Made by a program: the position numbers and the translations under genes. Source: Rhodococcus sp. OK519 (GTDB taxonomy: Bacteria > Actinomycetota > Actinomycetes > Mycobacteriales > Mycobacteriaceae). From it: a stretch of DNA of 64,000 nt. The stretch lies in NCBI RefSeq assembly GCF_003051005.1, contig NZ_QAOW01000003.1, forward strand, positions 62,001-126,000. Direction: 5' to 3'. Below the pieces are notes generated by a model, which saw only the letters and a program-made list of their open reading frames with translations, was not told where the DNA came from and ran no database searches. Numbering within the stretch: position 1 is the first letter of the stretch; every line of letters starts with the position of its first letter. Below, piece by piece: positions 7,822 to 16,318 of the stretch.

Positions 7822-9546
7822 GTGACCGGACCCCGCGACCCCCACGACGCCACTGGGCGTGGGCAACACCCGCAGGATCCTTCGCCGCGACGCCACCCCG
7901 GATACGAGAACTATCCGCCGTCGCAGCGGGTCAGCGGCCGTAGGGCGCCGCTGCCACCGCTGCACCCGGTGGACCGGTCGCCGCGCACCGAACGCATCGA
8001 GCCGCCCACCGAGCGCATCCCCTCGACGCCACCGCCTCCGCCGCCGCCACCGCCGAACGACGCGGACGCGACGGACGACGGTGTGGACGGTTCCGCGACC
8101 GACACCGCCGCCCCCAAGCCCCGGGCCATGCCGCGCAAGCTGACGGTGACCCGGGTCGCCGCGATGCGCGGTCGGGAGCTCACCAACAAGGGCATCGCCT
8201 CGTTCCGGCGGGCCGCGACGGCGGACGGCGCTGACAAGTCGGGTCTGACCGCGATGACGTATGCGGTGATGGCGAACTTCGCGACCGACGCCACCGTCGC
8301 GGTCGCGCTGGCCAACACGCTGTTCTTCTCGGCGGCCACGGGCGAGGACAAGACCAAGGTTGCGCTCTACCTGTTGATCACGATCGCGCCGTTCGCGGTG
8401 ATCGCGCCGCTCATCGGCCCCGCGCTCGACCGCCTGCAGCGCGGCCGCCGGATCGCGCTCGCGACGTCGTTCGCGTTGCGGACGGTGCTGGCGATCGTGC
8501 TGGTCTTCAACTTCGACAGTTGGGCGCTGTACCCGTGCGCGCTGGGCATGATGGTGCTCAGTAAATCGTTCTCGGTGCTCAAGAGCGCGGTCACACCGCG
8601 CGTGCTGCCACCGGAGATAGACCTGGTGCGGGTCAATTCGCGGCTCACGGTGTTCGGCCTGCTCGGCGGCACCATCGGCGCCGGCGCGCTGGCCGGCGCC
8701 CTGGCTTTCCTCCTCGGGTCGACGGGCGCGCTGTGGCTGACCGTCCTGATCACCGCGTTCGGCGCGTACCTGAGCATGCGGATTCCGGCGTGGGTGGAGG
8801 TCACCGAGGGCGAGGTGCCGGCCAAGCTCTCCTTCCACGGCGACGACTCCCCCACCGAACTGATCGACGCGTCCGCCGTCGCGGGCGCCGCGCCGAACAA
8901 GCGACGCCAGCCTCTCGGTCGCGCGGTGGTCACGGGGCTGTGGGGCAACGGCACCATCCGCGTGCTCACCGGCTTCCTCACGCTCTACATCGCGTTCGTC
9001 GCGAAGGCCAACACCGAACACGAGGCGATCATGCAGGCCGCGATGCTGGGCCTCGTCGGTGCCGCCGCGGGCATCGGCAACTTCGCCGGCAACGCCACGG
9101 GTGCGCGTCTCGAACTGGGCCGCCCGGCCGTCATGGTCGTGCGGTGCACGATCGCCGTCACCGTCGTCGCGATCCTCGCCGCGATCACCGGCAACCTGCT
9201 CACCGCGGCGCTGGCCGCGCTCGTGGCGTCGGGGGCCAGCGCACTCGCGAAGGTCTCGCTGGACGCGTCGCTGCAGCAGGATCTGCCCGAGGAGTCCATC
9301 GCGTCCGGGTTCGGGCGGTCCGAGACCGTCCTGCAGCTCAGCTGGGTCATCGGTGGCGCGATGGGTGTCATGCTGCCCACCGAACTCTGGATCGGTTTCA
9401 CTGTCGTCTCGGTGGTGCTTACGATCGGACTGGTACAGACCGTGCTCACGTATCGCGGCGGCTCGCTGCTGCCCGGCCTCGGCGGCAACCGTCCCGAGCA
9501 CGTGAACCAGGAGACCACCGTCGGCCACAGCCCTCGTGCCGACTGA
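7822..9546 (+). CDS. MFS transporter with a long proline-rich cytoplasmic N-terminus
   Basis: A 574-residue permease. The first 100 residues are hydrophilic and very Pro/Arg-rich, including a run of about ten prolines (STPPPPPPPPP). They precede about twelve membrane helices in an MFS arrangement, with ALDRLQRGRRIALA as the cytoplasmic loop. It looks like the conserved mycobacterial membrane protein of the Rv0876c type by sequence feel and by position beside the DUF2771 gene. The start GTG at 7822 has an upstream TTGAGGA ribosome binding site. The stop is 24 bp before the DUF2771 gene on the same strand, so the two are probably co-transcribed. Substrate unknown. Confidence 0.88.
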   Translation: MTGPRDPHDATGRGQHPQDPSPRRHPGYENYPPSQRVSGRRAPLPPLHPVDRSPRTERIEPPTERIPSTPPPPPPPPPNDADATDDGVDGSATDTAAPKPRAMPRKLTVTRVAAMRGRELTNKGIASFRRAATADGADKSGLTAMTYAVMANFATDATVAVALANTLFFSAATGEDKTKVALYLLITIAPFAVIAPLIGPALDRLQRGRRIALATSFALRTVLAIVLVFNFDSWALYPCALGMMVLSKSFSVLKSAVTPRVLPPEIDLVRVNSRLTVFGLLGGTIGAGALAGALAFLLGSTGALWLTVLITAFGAYLSMRIPAWVEVTEGEVPAKLSFHGDDSPTELIDASAVAGAAPNKRRQPLGRAVVTGLWGNGTIRVLTGFLTLYIAFVAKANTEHEAIMQAAMLGLVGAAAGIGNFAGNATGARLELGRPAVMVVRCTIAVTVVAILAAITGNLLTAALAALVASGASALAKVSLDASLQQDLPEESIASGFGRSETVLQLSWVIGGAMGVMLPTELWIGFTVVSVVLTIGLVQTVLTYRGGSLLPGLGGNRPEHVNQETTVGHSPRAD

Positions 9547-9570
9547 TCCACCGAACGAGAAACGGATTCC

Positions 9571-10071
9571 ATGATGCAGGACCGGACGAAGAAGATTCTT
9601 GCCCTGATCGCCGCGGTGGTGATCGTGGCGGCTGCCGGTCTGGCGGGGGTCGTGGCCTACCTCGTGGGACAGTCCGAGGAGAAGCTGCCGACCATCACGG
9701 CGTACGCCAAGCAGGAGACCGTCAGTGCGGTTCCGGGCTTCTGTGACCCGTCGCTGCAGTGCGAGGGCCTCGAGATCGTCGAGCTGAATGTGCCGGAGGG
9801 CTACCCGCTGCAGCTGTCGCTGCCCAAGCAGGTCGCCGATTCGGATTGGCGCCTGAACGTGCAGATCGGCAACCCGAAGACAGGCGAGATCTACGAGGGC
9901 TACCGCGACTACAAGCCCGGCGAGGCGTGGGCCGTGACGGTGCCCGGCGCCCCCGGCGAGCAGCTGATCAGCGCCATCATCCAGCTTCCGGCCCAGGGCG
10001 GGCTGGCACCGGTGTGGGCCCTGCAGACGATGCCCCTGCCCGGCGGCGGTGTGGTCGCCCCCGCCTCCTGA
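9571..10071 (+). CDS. DUF2771-family exported/membrane-anchored protein
   Basis: A 166-residue protein with one N-terminal hydrophobic helix (ILALIAAVVIVAAAGLAGVV, residues 9-28) after a positive MMQDRTKK start. An extracytoplasmic domain of about 130 residues follows with one Cys pair (FCDPSLQCEG). It matches the actinobacterial DUF2771 family, known only as conserved exported proteins. It follows the MFS gene by 24 bp and ends 18 bp before a strong bidirectional terminator shared with the convergent cold-shock gene. It may act with the MFS protein, but nothing in the sequence shows how. Confidence 0.8.
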   Translation: MMQDRTKKILALIAAVVIVAAAGLAGVVAYLVGQSEEKLPTITAYAKQETVSAVPGFCDPSLQCEGLEIVELNVPEGYPLQLSLPKQVADSDWRLNVQIGNPKTGEIYEGYRDYKPGEAWAVTVPGAPGEQLISAIIQLPAQGGLAPVWALQTMPLPGGGVVAPAS

Positions 10072-10088
10072 TTCGACGGCGCAACCGA

Positions 10089-10129
10089 AACGGGCGCCTT
10101 CCGGTGATGATCACCGGAAGGCGCCCGTT
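10089..10129. terminator. Bidirectional intrinsic terminator between DUF2771 and cspB-like genes
   Basis: A perfect 19-bp inverted repeat (arms 10089-10107 and 10111-10129, loop TGA). The left arm opens AACGGGCGCC and is preceded by GAAA; the right arm is followed by CGTCTGTTCG. It lies between convergent genes and can serve both. Confidence 0.85.
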
Positions 10130-10150
10130 CGTCTGTTCGTGGTGGGCGAC

Positions 10151-10564
10151 TCAGCTGTCGAGTTCACGGGCCACGGCCCGAACCACCTCGGAGATCCGCT
10201 GCGCGGTCTTGCGGTCCGGGTACTTGCCCTTGCGCAGGTCAGGCTGAATCTTGGCCTCGAGCAGGGTAATCATGTCCTCGACCATGCCGTGCAGCTCGTC
10301 GGGCGAGTGCTTGCGCGCCACCTGCTCCTTGCGCCCGCCACCGTTCTGACGGAGCGTCGGGGCCGGCTCGAGCAGCGTCACGCTCAGCGCCTGCGGGCCG
10401 CGGCGGCCGGCGGCCATGCCGAACTCGACGCGCTGGCCGGCCTTGAGGCCCTCGACACCGTCGGGCAGCGCGGCCGAGCGGACGTAGACGTCCTCCCCCT
10501 CGTCCTGAGAAAGGAAGCCGAAGCCCTTTTCGACGTCGTACCACTTCACCTTGCCGGTAGGCAC
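10151..10564 (-). CDS. cspB: Cold-shock domain protein, CspB type with C-terminal extension
   Basis: The first 65 residues form a cold-shock domain with both RNA-binding motifs ([15 protein letters not shown] as RNP1 and DVYVRSAAL as RNP2). A charged helical extension of about 70 residues follows ([21 protein letters not shown]). This domain layout and length match mycobacterial CspB, a single-strand nucleic-acid chaperone. I chose the GTG at 10564 (V-PTGKVKW) because family members begin at this point and an AGCAGG ribosome binding site sits at good spacing. An in-frame ATG at 10594 would add ten residues. The leader before it folds into a short hairpin at 10590-10609. Confidence 0.88.
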   Translation of the reverse strand: MPTGKVKWYDVEKGFGFLSQDEGEDVYVRSAALPDGVEGLKAGQRVEFGMAAGRRGPQALSVTLLEPAPTLRQNGGGRKEQVARKHSPDELHGMVEDMITLLEAKIQPDLRKGKYPDRKTAQRISEVVRAVARELDS

Positions 10565-10589
10565 CGCGTTCACCTGCTCATCTGACTGC

Positions 10590-10609
10590 CGCACTCACCG
10601 TTGAGTGCG
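10590..10609 (-). promoter_or_regulatory. Hairpin upstream of the cold-shock gene
   Basis: Eight-base perfect arms CGCACTCA/TGAGTGCG around CCGT, just upstream of the chosen cspB start and close to the ribosome binding site. It could be a leader structure or a protein site; function is not shown. Confidence 0.3.
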
Positions 10610-10727
10610 CGCGTGGGTAATGCAAAACAACGCGCCCCCACTCGGTGTGCGGGACGCGTGAATGCCCGAGTGTACCCGCCGGGTTCGGGGCTGGGCACCC
10701 TCGTTTCCCGCCGCGCGAATGTCACGA

Positions 10728-10834
10728 CCAGACGGTCGGTCTGGGGACGACGTGCCCGATACTGTCCCGACAGTCCTGATGCCCCAGGCGGTATGCCCCG
10801 GTCGGTCATCAGGACACTCGACGACCGATAGGAC
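10728..10834 (+). promoter_or_regulatory. Promoter region of the cyclase/ThDP operon with two palindromes
   Basis: Two inverted repeats precede the operon: CCAGAC-N5-GTCTGG at 10728-10744 and ACTGTC-CC-GACAGT at 10761-10774. A -10-like TAGGAC at 10829-10834 ends six bases before the GTG start, suggesting a leaderless transcript. The palindromes could be operators; no regulator gene is adjacent. Confidence 0.4.
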
Positions 10835-10840
10835 GCCACC

Positions 10841-11617
10841 GTGACGACGCTGACCGACCTGCTCACCAAGATCGGCTCCAAAAGCATCGAGGTCCTCGAC
10901 CTCACCGCGCCGCTCAGTTCCGAGACACCCGTTCTACATCTGCCGGAGCCGTTCGCGAACACCATTCCGGCGCGGCTGGAGACGGTCAGCAACTTCGACG
11001 ACGACGGCCCGGCGTGGGCGTGGAACAACCTGCACACCGGCGAGCACACGGGTACGCACCTGGATGCGCCGACGCACTGGATCACCGGCCGCGACGGCGC
11101 GAGCGTCGACCAGATTCCGCCGAGCCGGCTCATCGGCCCGGTCGCGGTCGTCGACGTCACCACCGAGGTGCAGCAGAATCCCGACTTCGTGCTCGAGGTG
11201 GAGCACCTCGAGGCGTGGGAGGCCGAGAACGGCACGCTGCCCGACGGCGCCTGGCTGATCCTGCGCACCGGGTGGGCCGAGCGGGGCTCCGATCCCGTGC
11301 GGTTCGCGAACGCGGACGCGGACGGTCCGCACACCCCCGGCATCTCGGTGGCGGCCGCCAAGTGGCTGGCCGAGCAGAGCCCCATCACCGGTCTGGGCGT
11401 GGAGACGGTCGGCATCGACGCGGGTATCGCGGCCGGCTTCGACCCCATGTTCCCGGCGCACTACTACCTGTTGGGCAACGACAAGTACGGCCTCACCCAG
11501 CTGCGGGGCGTCGACAAGCTGCCCACCCTCGGTGCGGTGCTGGTGGCGTCGCCGCTGCCGATCGTCGGCGGCACCGGTAGCCCGGCTCGCGTGTTCGCGC
11601 TGGTCGAGCAGGCATGA
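10841..11617 (+). CDS. Cyclase-family metal hydrolase (kynurenine formamidase-like)
   Basis: A 258-residue protein of the cyclase / KynB-like metal hydrolase superfamily (PF04199). The metal-binding signature HTGEHTGTHLDAPTHW is near residues 66-81, with a further LRTGWAERG block and DAGIAAGFDPMFPAHYYLL near the C-terminus. Members hydrolyse amides or lactones, using His/Asp side chains to hold Zn or Mn. The start GTG has a -10-like box six bases upstream and no ribosome binding site. The stop overlaps the ATG of the thiamine-diphosphate enzyme by four bases, so the two act in one pathway. Substrate unknown; kynurenine catabolism is not supported by neighbours. Confidence 0.85.
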   Translation: MTTLTDLLTKIGSKSIEVLDLTAPLSSETPVLHLPEPFANTIPARLETVSNFDDDGPAWAWNNLHTGEHTGTHLDAPTHWITGRDGASVDQIPPSRLIGPVAVVDVTTEVQQNPDFVLEVEHLEAWEAENGTLPDGAWLILRTGWAERGSDPVRFANADADGPHTPGISVAAAKWLAEQSPITGLGVETVGIDAGIAAGFDPMFPAHYYLLGNDKYGLTQLRGVDKLPTLGAVLVASPLPIVGGTGSPARVFALVEQA

Positions 11618-13269
11618 GTTCCACCGTCACCGGTTCCACGGTCGCCCAGTTGGTGGGCGCCACCATCGCCGATCTCGGTGTGGGGCACGCGTTCGGGGTG
11701 GTGGGCAGCGGCAACTTCGCGGTCACCAACGCCTTGATCGCGGCGGGAGTGCCCTTCGTGGCGGCCCGACACGAGGGCGGCGCGGCCACCATGGCCGACG
11801 CCTACTCGCGCATGTCGGCGCTGCCCGCGGTCGTCACCACCCATCAGGGGTGCGGGCTCACCAACGCGATGACGGGGATCGGGGAGGCGGCCAAGAGCCG
11901 CACACCGCTGATCGTGCTCACCGCCGACACCGCCGGGTCCGCGGTGCGGTCGAACTTCCGGATCGACCAGGATGCGTTGGCGCGCAGCGTCGGCGCCGTC
12001 GCCGAGCGGGTGCATTCGGCGCAGTCGGCGGTGGCCGACACCGTTCGTGCGTACCGCACCGCGGTCCGCGAGCGGCGCACGGTGGTGTTGAGCCTGCCGT
12101 TGGATGTGCAGGAGCAGGCGGCCCCGGACTCGTGGGCGGTGCCGCTGCTGCCGCCGATCCAGCGGGTGCGGCCCGACGCGGGCGCGCTGACGTCGCTGGT
12201 AGCGCAGCTCGAGCGGGCCGAGCGCCCGGTGTTCGTGGCCGGTCGCGGCGCCCGCGACGCCGGACCGCAGATCGCGGCTCTCGCCGAACGGACCGGCGCG
12301 CTGGTCGCGACATCGGCGGTGGCCAACGGTTTGTTCGAGGGAAATCCGTTCTCGCTCGGCATTTCCGGCGGCTTCTCGTGTCCGCTCACCGCGGAGCTGA
12401 TCGCGGGCGCCGACCTGATCGTCGGCTGGGGTTGCGCGCTGAACATGTGGACGATGCGGCACGGGTCGCTCATCGGCGCCCACGCCACCGTGGTGCAGGT
12501 GGACGTCGAGGACGAGGCGCTGGGCGCGAACCGCCCGATCGATCTGGGTGTGCTGGGCGACTGCCGGGAGACCGCCGTCGCCGCGCTCGCGGACGTCGGG
12601 GCGACGCGGTCCGGCTACCGCACCGACGACGTGCGGGGCCGCATTGCGGCGCAGGGCCGTTGGAACGACGTGGTGTTCGACGACCTGTCCACCGAGTCGA
12701 CGATCGACCCGCGCCTGCTCTCGCGCGAACTGGACGCGATCCTGCCGCGCGAGCGCACGGTATCGGTGGACTCGGGCAACTTCATGGGCTACCCGAGCGC
12801 GTATCTGTCGGTGCCGGACGAGTTCGGCTTCAACTTCACGCAGGCCTTCCAGTCCATCGGCCTCGGTCTGGCCACGGCGATCGGAACCGCGCTGGCGCAG
12901 CCGGATCGGCTGCCCGTCGCCGCGCTGGGCGATGGCGGGTTCCTCATGGGGATCTCCGAACTCGAGACCGTGGTCCGCCTCGGTCTGCCGATGATGCTGG
13001 TGGTCTACAACGACAGCGCGTACGGCGCGGAGGTCCACCACTTCGATGCGCCCGGCACCGACCATTCGGCAGTGACGTTCCCGGACACCGACATCGCGGC
13101 CATCGCCCGGGGTTACGGCGCCGAGGCCGTGACGGTACGGTCGGTCGGCGATCTCGACGCCGTGCGTGCGTGGGTCGCGGGTCCACGGACCCGGCCGCTG
13201 CTGATCGATGCCAAGGTCAGCTCCGACGGCGGGGCGTGGTGGTTGGCGGAGGCGTTCAAGGGGCACTGA
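11614..13269 (+). CDS. Thiamine-diphosphate-dependent enzyme (acetolactate synthase / decarboxylase-like)
   Basis: A 551-residue protein with the three-domain ThDP fold. The N-terminal Pyr domain has the activating Glu in AARHEGGAATMADAYSR. A central domain of the TPP_enzyme_M type follows, and a C-terminal PP domain has the cofactor motif GDGGFLMGISELETV...YNDSAYG. It resembles acetolactate synthase large subunits and benzoylformate-type decarboxylases, but no regulatory subunit lies nearby, so branched-chain biosynthesis is unlikely. It is translationally coupled (ATGA) to the cyclase-family hydrolase. A decarboxylation or carboligation linked to an amide or lactone hydrolysis is inferred; the substrate is unknown. 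Confidence 0.83.
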   Translation: MSSTVTGSTVAQLVGATIADLGVGHAFGVVGSGNFAVTNALIAAGVPFVAARHEGGAATMADAYSRMSALPAVVTTHQGCGLTNAMTGIGEAAKSRTPLIVLTADTAGSAVRSNFRIDQDALARSVGAVAERVHSAQSAVADTVRAYRTAVRERRTVVLSLPLDVQEQAAPDSWAVPLLPPIQRVRPDAGALTSLVAQLERAERPVFVAGRGARDAGPQIAALAERTGALVATSAVANGLFEGNPFSLGISGGFSCPLTAELIAGADLIVGWGCALNMWTMRHGSLIGAHATVVQVDVEDEALGANRPIDLGVLGDCRETAVAALADVGATRSGYRTDDVRGRIAAQGRWNDVVFDDLSTESTIDPRLLSRELDAILPRERTVSVDSGNFMGYPSAYLSVPDEFGFNFTQAFQSIGLGLATAIGTALAQPDRLPVAALGDGGFLMGISELETVVRLGLPMMLVVYNDSAYGAEVHHFDAPGTDHSAVTFPDTDIAAIARGYGAEAVTVRSVGDLDAVRAWVAGPRTRPLLIDAKVSSDGGAWWLAEAFKGH

Positions 13270-13333
13270 CCAGGGGTTTTCGGGCCCATAACGGGCAGCT
13301 TCCCCAATCCCGACGATGTGGGACAAATCTCTT

Positions 13334-13386
13334 CTGGACGATTGACCAGTTTTGCCTTCAGCAAGGTCACGGAAGTGCTACAAATT
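13334..13386 (+). promoter_or_regulatory. Promoter region of the left SipW module: 23-bp shared element plus -10-like box
   Basis: Bases 13334-13356 (CTGGACGATTG...TTTTGCC) are identical to the reverse complement of 18739-18761, upstream of the right module. In both places exactly 22 bases separate the element from an AT-rich -10-like box, here TACAAATT at 13379-13386. The core CTGG-N8-CCAG is partly palindromic and contains TTGACC. It is likely an activator or alternative sigma site. The rest of the 305-bp gap 13270-13574 shows no gene; the 5' leader would be about 185 bases. Confidence 0.6.
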
Positions 13387-13574
13387 ACACCGGCACCGCG
13401 CGGGGGCAGGTGCCAAACGTTCGACCCAGCTCTTCCAGCTTTGCCAGCGCCGGACAAGCGCCGACCAGATGTTGTGAGCAAGAAAAAGTTTCGACTGGTC
13501 CAGTGTCTGAACGCCGACGCACCACCCTTGCAACGACCCCTACCTCCGGGGCCAGAAGAAACGAGAACACCCGC

Positions 13575-14099
13575 ATGAACAAGAAGACCAAGGGCGCCAT
13601 CGCCGCCGGTGCAGCTGCACTGATCCTCGCCGGTGGTGCCGGCACGTTTGCAACCTGGAGCGATACGAAGGACCTGACCGGCGGCAGCGTCACGTCAGGC
13701 CACCTCGCCTTCTCGGGCACTGCCACCGGCGACTGGTACAAAGGCACCGACACCAGCATTGTTGCGAACAAGATCGCGGACATCGCTACCTTCCGGATCG
13801 TGCCCGGCCAGACGCTGACCTACAAGGCGACTGCAGACTTCCTTGCCGAGGGCACGAACCTGAACGCGAAGCTGGAGCTGGTTGGCGGCAACACCACGGA
13901 CGGCATCGGCTTCGATTGGGAAGACACCGTGTTCGCTGCAACCGGTGTTGACAGTGGTAGCGGCGTCATCACGCCGAGTTCGACCACGCGCACCGCAACC
14001 GTCACGAAGTCGGTGACCTTCGATGCCACCGGCATCGCCAACCAGGGCAAGGTCGCTGACCTCACCGGCCTTCAGCTGAAGCTCACGCAGACCAGCTAA
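13575..14099 (+). CDS. SipW-dependent (alternate-type signal peptide) exported protein, TasA/camelysin-like
   Basis: A 174-residue secreted protein. The N-terminus MNKKTKGAIAAGAAALILAG leads into GTFATWSDTKDLTGGSVTSG, the alternate signal typical of SipW substrates, with cleavage expected around the A-T-WSD site. The mature part is a Thr/Gly-rich beta domain without Cys, holding IATFRIVPGQTLTYKA and ending at LQLKLTQTS. The same IAT-x3-VPG-x2-LTY block recurs in the lipoprotein at 15383-15967, so they are paralogues. It starts the left export operon, two bases before the next gene. Its likely role is a surface fibre or matrix subunit, by analogy with Bacillus TasA. Confidence 0.8.
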   Translation: MNKKTKGAIAAGAAALILAGGAGTFATWSDTKDLTGGSVTSGHLAFSGTATGDWYKGTDTSIVANKIADIATFRIVPGQTLTYKATADFLAEGTNLNAKLELVGGNTTDGIGFDWEDTVFAATGVDSGSGVITPSSTTRTATVTKSVTFDATGIANQGKVADLTGLQLKLTQTS

Positions 14100-14101
14100 C
14101 G

Positions 14102-14650
14102 ATGTCCAAGAACCACCGTTGGTGGGCACTCGCAGCGGTGCCGGTCGTTGGGCTGATCTTCTTCTCAACCCAGCAGACCGGGGCCCTGTGGAGTGGCACA
14201 CAGAATCTCAACGGCGGAACCGTCACTTCCGGAACCCTCGATATCGCCGTCGGCGCTGGCGGCACGACGATGAGCAACTACCCGTTCACGGCGCTGGCCA
14301 AGTCCGGAATGATTCCGGGCAGTTTCGCGCAGGCACCGCTGACCATCCGGAACTCCGGCGACGTTGCAATGAAGTACCGCCTGCAGAACGGCGCTCAGTC
14401 GAATCCGGCAGTGCCACTGACTCTCACGGTCGCGACGGTCGCGAACGAGGCAGCCTGCCCGGCAACCGGCAACCCGAGCGGAGCTACACAGGTGTACACC
14501 GGTGCGCTGATCGGCGCGCAGATGGCGCAGTTGCGCACGCTCACCCCCGGCACCTCCGAGGTCCTGTGCATGCGCGGTGCGATCGGCGACAATGCCGCCC
14601 AGAATGCCAACACCACCGCGACGTTCACGTTCGCCGCTGAGGTCGGATGA
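14102..14650 (+). CDS. SipW-dependent exported protein, second TasA-like subunit
   Basis: A 182-residue exported protein. MSKNHRWWALAAVPVVGLIFF is followed by TGALWSGTQNLNGGTVTSGTLDI, again an alternate-type signal. The mature domain has LAKSGMIPGSFAQAPLTIRNSGDVAMKYRL and two Cys (EAACPATG and EVLCMRG) that probably pair. These blocks match the protein at 18020-18631 (LTKTNMLPGNSVAAALPVQNTGTVPFSYAL with GTVCSGG and ETLCFQV), so one paralogue sits in each module. It begins two bases after the first subunit gene and its stop overlaps the signal peptidase ATG by four bases. A filament or cell-wall role is inferred. Confidence 0.8.
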   Translation: MSKNHRWWALAAVPVVGLIFFSTQQTGALWSGTQNLNGGTVTSGTLDIAVGAGGTTMSNYPFTALAKSGMIPGSFAQAPLTIRNSGDVAMKYRLQNGAQSNPAVPLTLTVATVANEAACPATGNPSGATQVYTGALIGAQMAQLRTLTPGTSEVLCMRGAIGDNAAQNANTTATFTFAAEVG

Positions 14651-15291
14651 GCCAAGCGGTCGAGAGCCAGGATCAACCCACCACCGCCTGGTGGTGGGTT
14701 AAGTCTGTTGTGTCCTGGGTCCTCCTGATCGCAATGATCGGCATTCTTGCTCTTACGATCGCAATCCCACGACTTACCGGTTCGAGTCCTTACACGGTCC
14801 TGACAGGCTCGATGGAGCCTACCTTCCCGCCGGGAACGCTGATCGTCGTCAAGCCACAGGACGCAAGCGCACTTCAAGTCGGTGATGCGATTACGTTCCA
14901 GTGGGAGTCCGAGAAACCCGAGGTCGTCACGCACCGCATCGTCGCGGTTCAACAGACGTCAAAGGGCGAACCGCGGTTCACGACCAAGGGCGATGCGAAC
15001 TCGTTACCTGACGAGAGACTCGTTGTTCCCGAGCAGGTTCGCGGCAAGGTCTGGTACGCCGTGCCGTACGTCGGGTACGTCAACAACTACATCACAGGCA
15101 AGCAACGTTCGATCCTCCTCGTGGTGGTCGTCGGCGGCTTACTGACCTACGCGGTGGCGATGTTCGTCAGCTCGGGCCGCGATAAGGCACGCAAGCGCCG
15201 GCAGCCGCCGATCGAAGACGACGACAACGCCTCGACGATGGACATCCCAATGCTCCGCAACGAGAGTTCCGCGTCAGATACAGCGCGCTAG
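14647..15291 (+). CDS. sipW: Signal peptidase I, SipW/ER type (left module)
   Basis: A 214-residue membrane peptidase. It has one N-terminal helix (VVSWVLLIAMIGILALTIAI) and one near the C-terminus (SILLVVVVGGLLTYAVAMFV). The catalytic Ser lies in LTGSMEPTFPPGTL. In the second conserved block the usual Lys is replaced by His (VVTHRIVAV), as in SipW and eukaryotic SEC11. The KGDAN box follows. Such enzymes process the alternate signals of TasA-like substrates, and two such substrates lie directly upstream with a four-base overlap. A charged cytoplasmic tail of about 45 residues ends the protein. The gene name follows the family, not a proven orthologue. Confidence 0.88.
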   Translation: MSQAVESQDQPTTAWWWVKSVVSWVLLIAMIGILALTIAIPRLTGSSPYTVLTGSMEPTFPPGTLIVVKPQDASALQVGDAITFQWESEKPEVVTHRIVAVQQTSKGEPRFTTKGDANSLPDERLVVPEQVRGKVWYAVPYVGYVNNYITGKQRSILLVVVVGGLLTYAVAMFVSSGRDKARKRRQPPIEDDDNASTMDIPMLRNESSASDTAR

Positions 15292-15382
15292 CCGCCGCAT
15301 CACCCGCACCTTGAGACAACCGGGCTACGAACTGAAACGAACAGGGTCGAATTATCGCGATCCGAGGGGAATGAGAGAACCG

Positions 15383-15967
15383 ATGAAGATACGGACGAGG
15401 GGCCTCGTCGCAGCTGCCGCGCTGAGCTCGACCCTCCTGCTCACCGCCTGCGATCCGATCGGCACCGGGAGCGCCGGCAGCTCGGGCGGCGGAACGACGA
15501 CGACCCCTGCCGGGCCGACCACCACAGCACCACCTACCACCATCGGTGGTGGCGGAAATACCTCCGGTTCTTTGGCTCTCACGACCCTCACCGAGCCCAC
15601 ATGGAGTGATCAGAACGGCCCGATCAATATCGCCACTATAAAGGTCGTTCCGGGCGACGTTCTCACGTACCGGGGGACGTTCAAGATCACCCTCAAGGGG
15701 GATGGACTGAAGGCGCGACTCAGCACTGGCGATGTGATCTTCACGGGCGGTGGGCAGCTTGAGGGCAAGCTGCAGCCGGTAGTGACGGCCACGGTCAACG
15801 GCGCTCCCCTGCCAGCGGGCAACATTGTTACAACCGCGCACGATGGCGCAACCGTCGAGGTGGCAGCCAAGTTCACCTTCGATCCTCAGACGGCCGGCAC
15901 TGTCGGACAGTCTGATACGGCCAGCTTCCAGGACATCGGCGTTCATCTCGAGCAGGTCATCGGCTAG
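15383..15967 (+). CDS. Lipoprotein paralogue of the SipW-exported subunit
   Basis: A 194-residue lipoprotein. The signal LVAAAALSSTLLLTACDP contains a clear lipobox (LLTAC, Cys near residue 23), followed by a Ser/Gly/Thr/Pro linker (GGGTTTTPAGPTTTAPPTT). The folded part contains INIATIKVVPGDVLTYRGTF and KARLSTGD, which parallels the first subunit of this operon (13575-14099). A fibre-type domain thus appears joined to a membrane anchor instead of a SipW signal. I chose the ATG at 15383, with an upstream GAGAG; ATG 15371 is an alternative. It follows the signal peptidase by about 90 bp. It could anchor the exported fibre, which is inferred. Confidence 0.75.
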   Translation: MKIRTRGLVAAAALSSTLLLTACDPIGTGSAGSSGGGTTTTPAGPTTTAPPTTIGGGGNTSGSLALTTLTEPTWSDQNGPINIATIKVVPGDVLTYRGTFKITLKGDGLKARLSTGDVIFTGGGQLEGKLQPVVTATVNGAPLPAGNIVTTAHDGATVEVAAKFTFDPQTAGTVGQSDTASFQDIGVHLEQVIG

Positions 15968-15984
15968 CGCTCTACCCACCTCTT

Positions 15985-16023
15985 CAGGGCCACTGGCGGT
16001 CCCCCTCCCGGCCAGTGGCCCTG
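15985..16023 (+). terminator. Hairpin after the left SipW module
   Basis: Thirteen-base perfect arms (15985-15997 CAGGGCCACTGGC and 16011-16023) with a 13-base pyrimidine-rich loop, 17 bp after the lipoprotein stop. There is no T-run, so termination strength is uncertain. Confidence 0.6.
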
Positions 16024-16038
16024 GCTTGCACCACACAG

Positions 16039-16068
16039 GCTCCCCAGTCTCGATTGAGACTGGGGAGC
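16039..16068 (+). terminator. Second hairpin after the left SipW module
   Basis: Thirteen-base perfect arms GCTCCCCAGTCTC / GAGACTGGGGAGC around GATT, followed by GTTGTCGTT. It stands 15 bp after the previous hairpin and likely backs it up. Confidence 0.65.
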
Positions 16069-16318
16069 GTTGTCGTTCGCCCGCGAGCGCGGCGGCATTC
16101 AGCGTGGGCTAATGTTCTCCTGCGTGTCCTCGCCGCCAATCGGACCTACGATCCCCGCTGGGCCAGCCGTTGTGGGCGGCCAGGTACTCCAGGGCCTATG
16201 CCACGCCCGAGAACCATTCACGGCAGCCCCACCGACCGCCTATCGATCAGCCTGTCGAGTCACGGCATCACAGCCGACCTTGGCCGTTGAGAGCTGTTGG
16301 TGTACAGACGCAAACGAA
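16069..16318. other. Non-coding gap between the two convergent SipW modules
   Basis: About 250 bp with no open frame that looks coding on either strand and no further strong repeat. It separates the tandem hairpins of the left module from the terminator of the right module. Confidence 0.5.
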
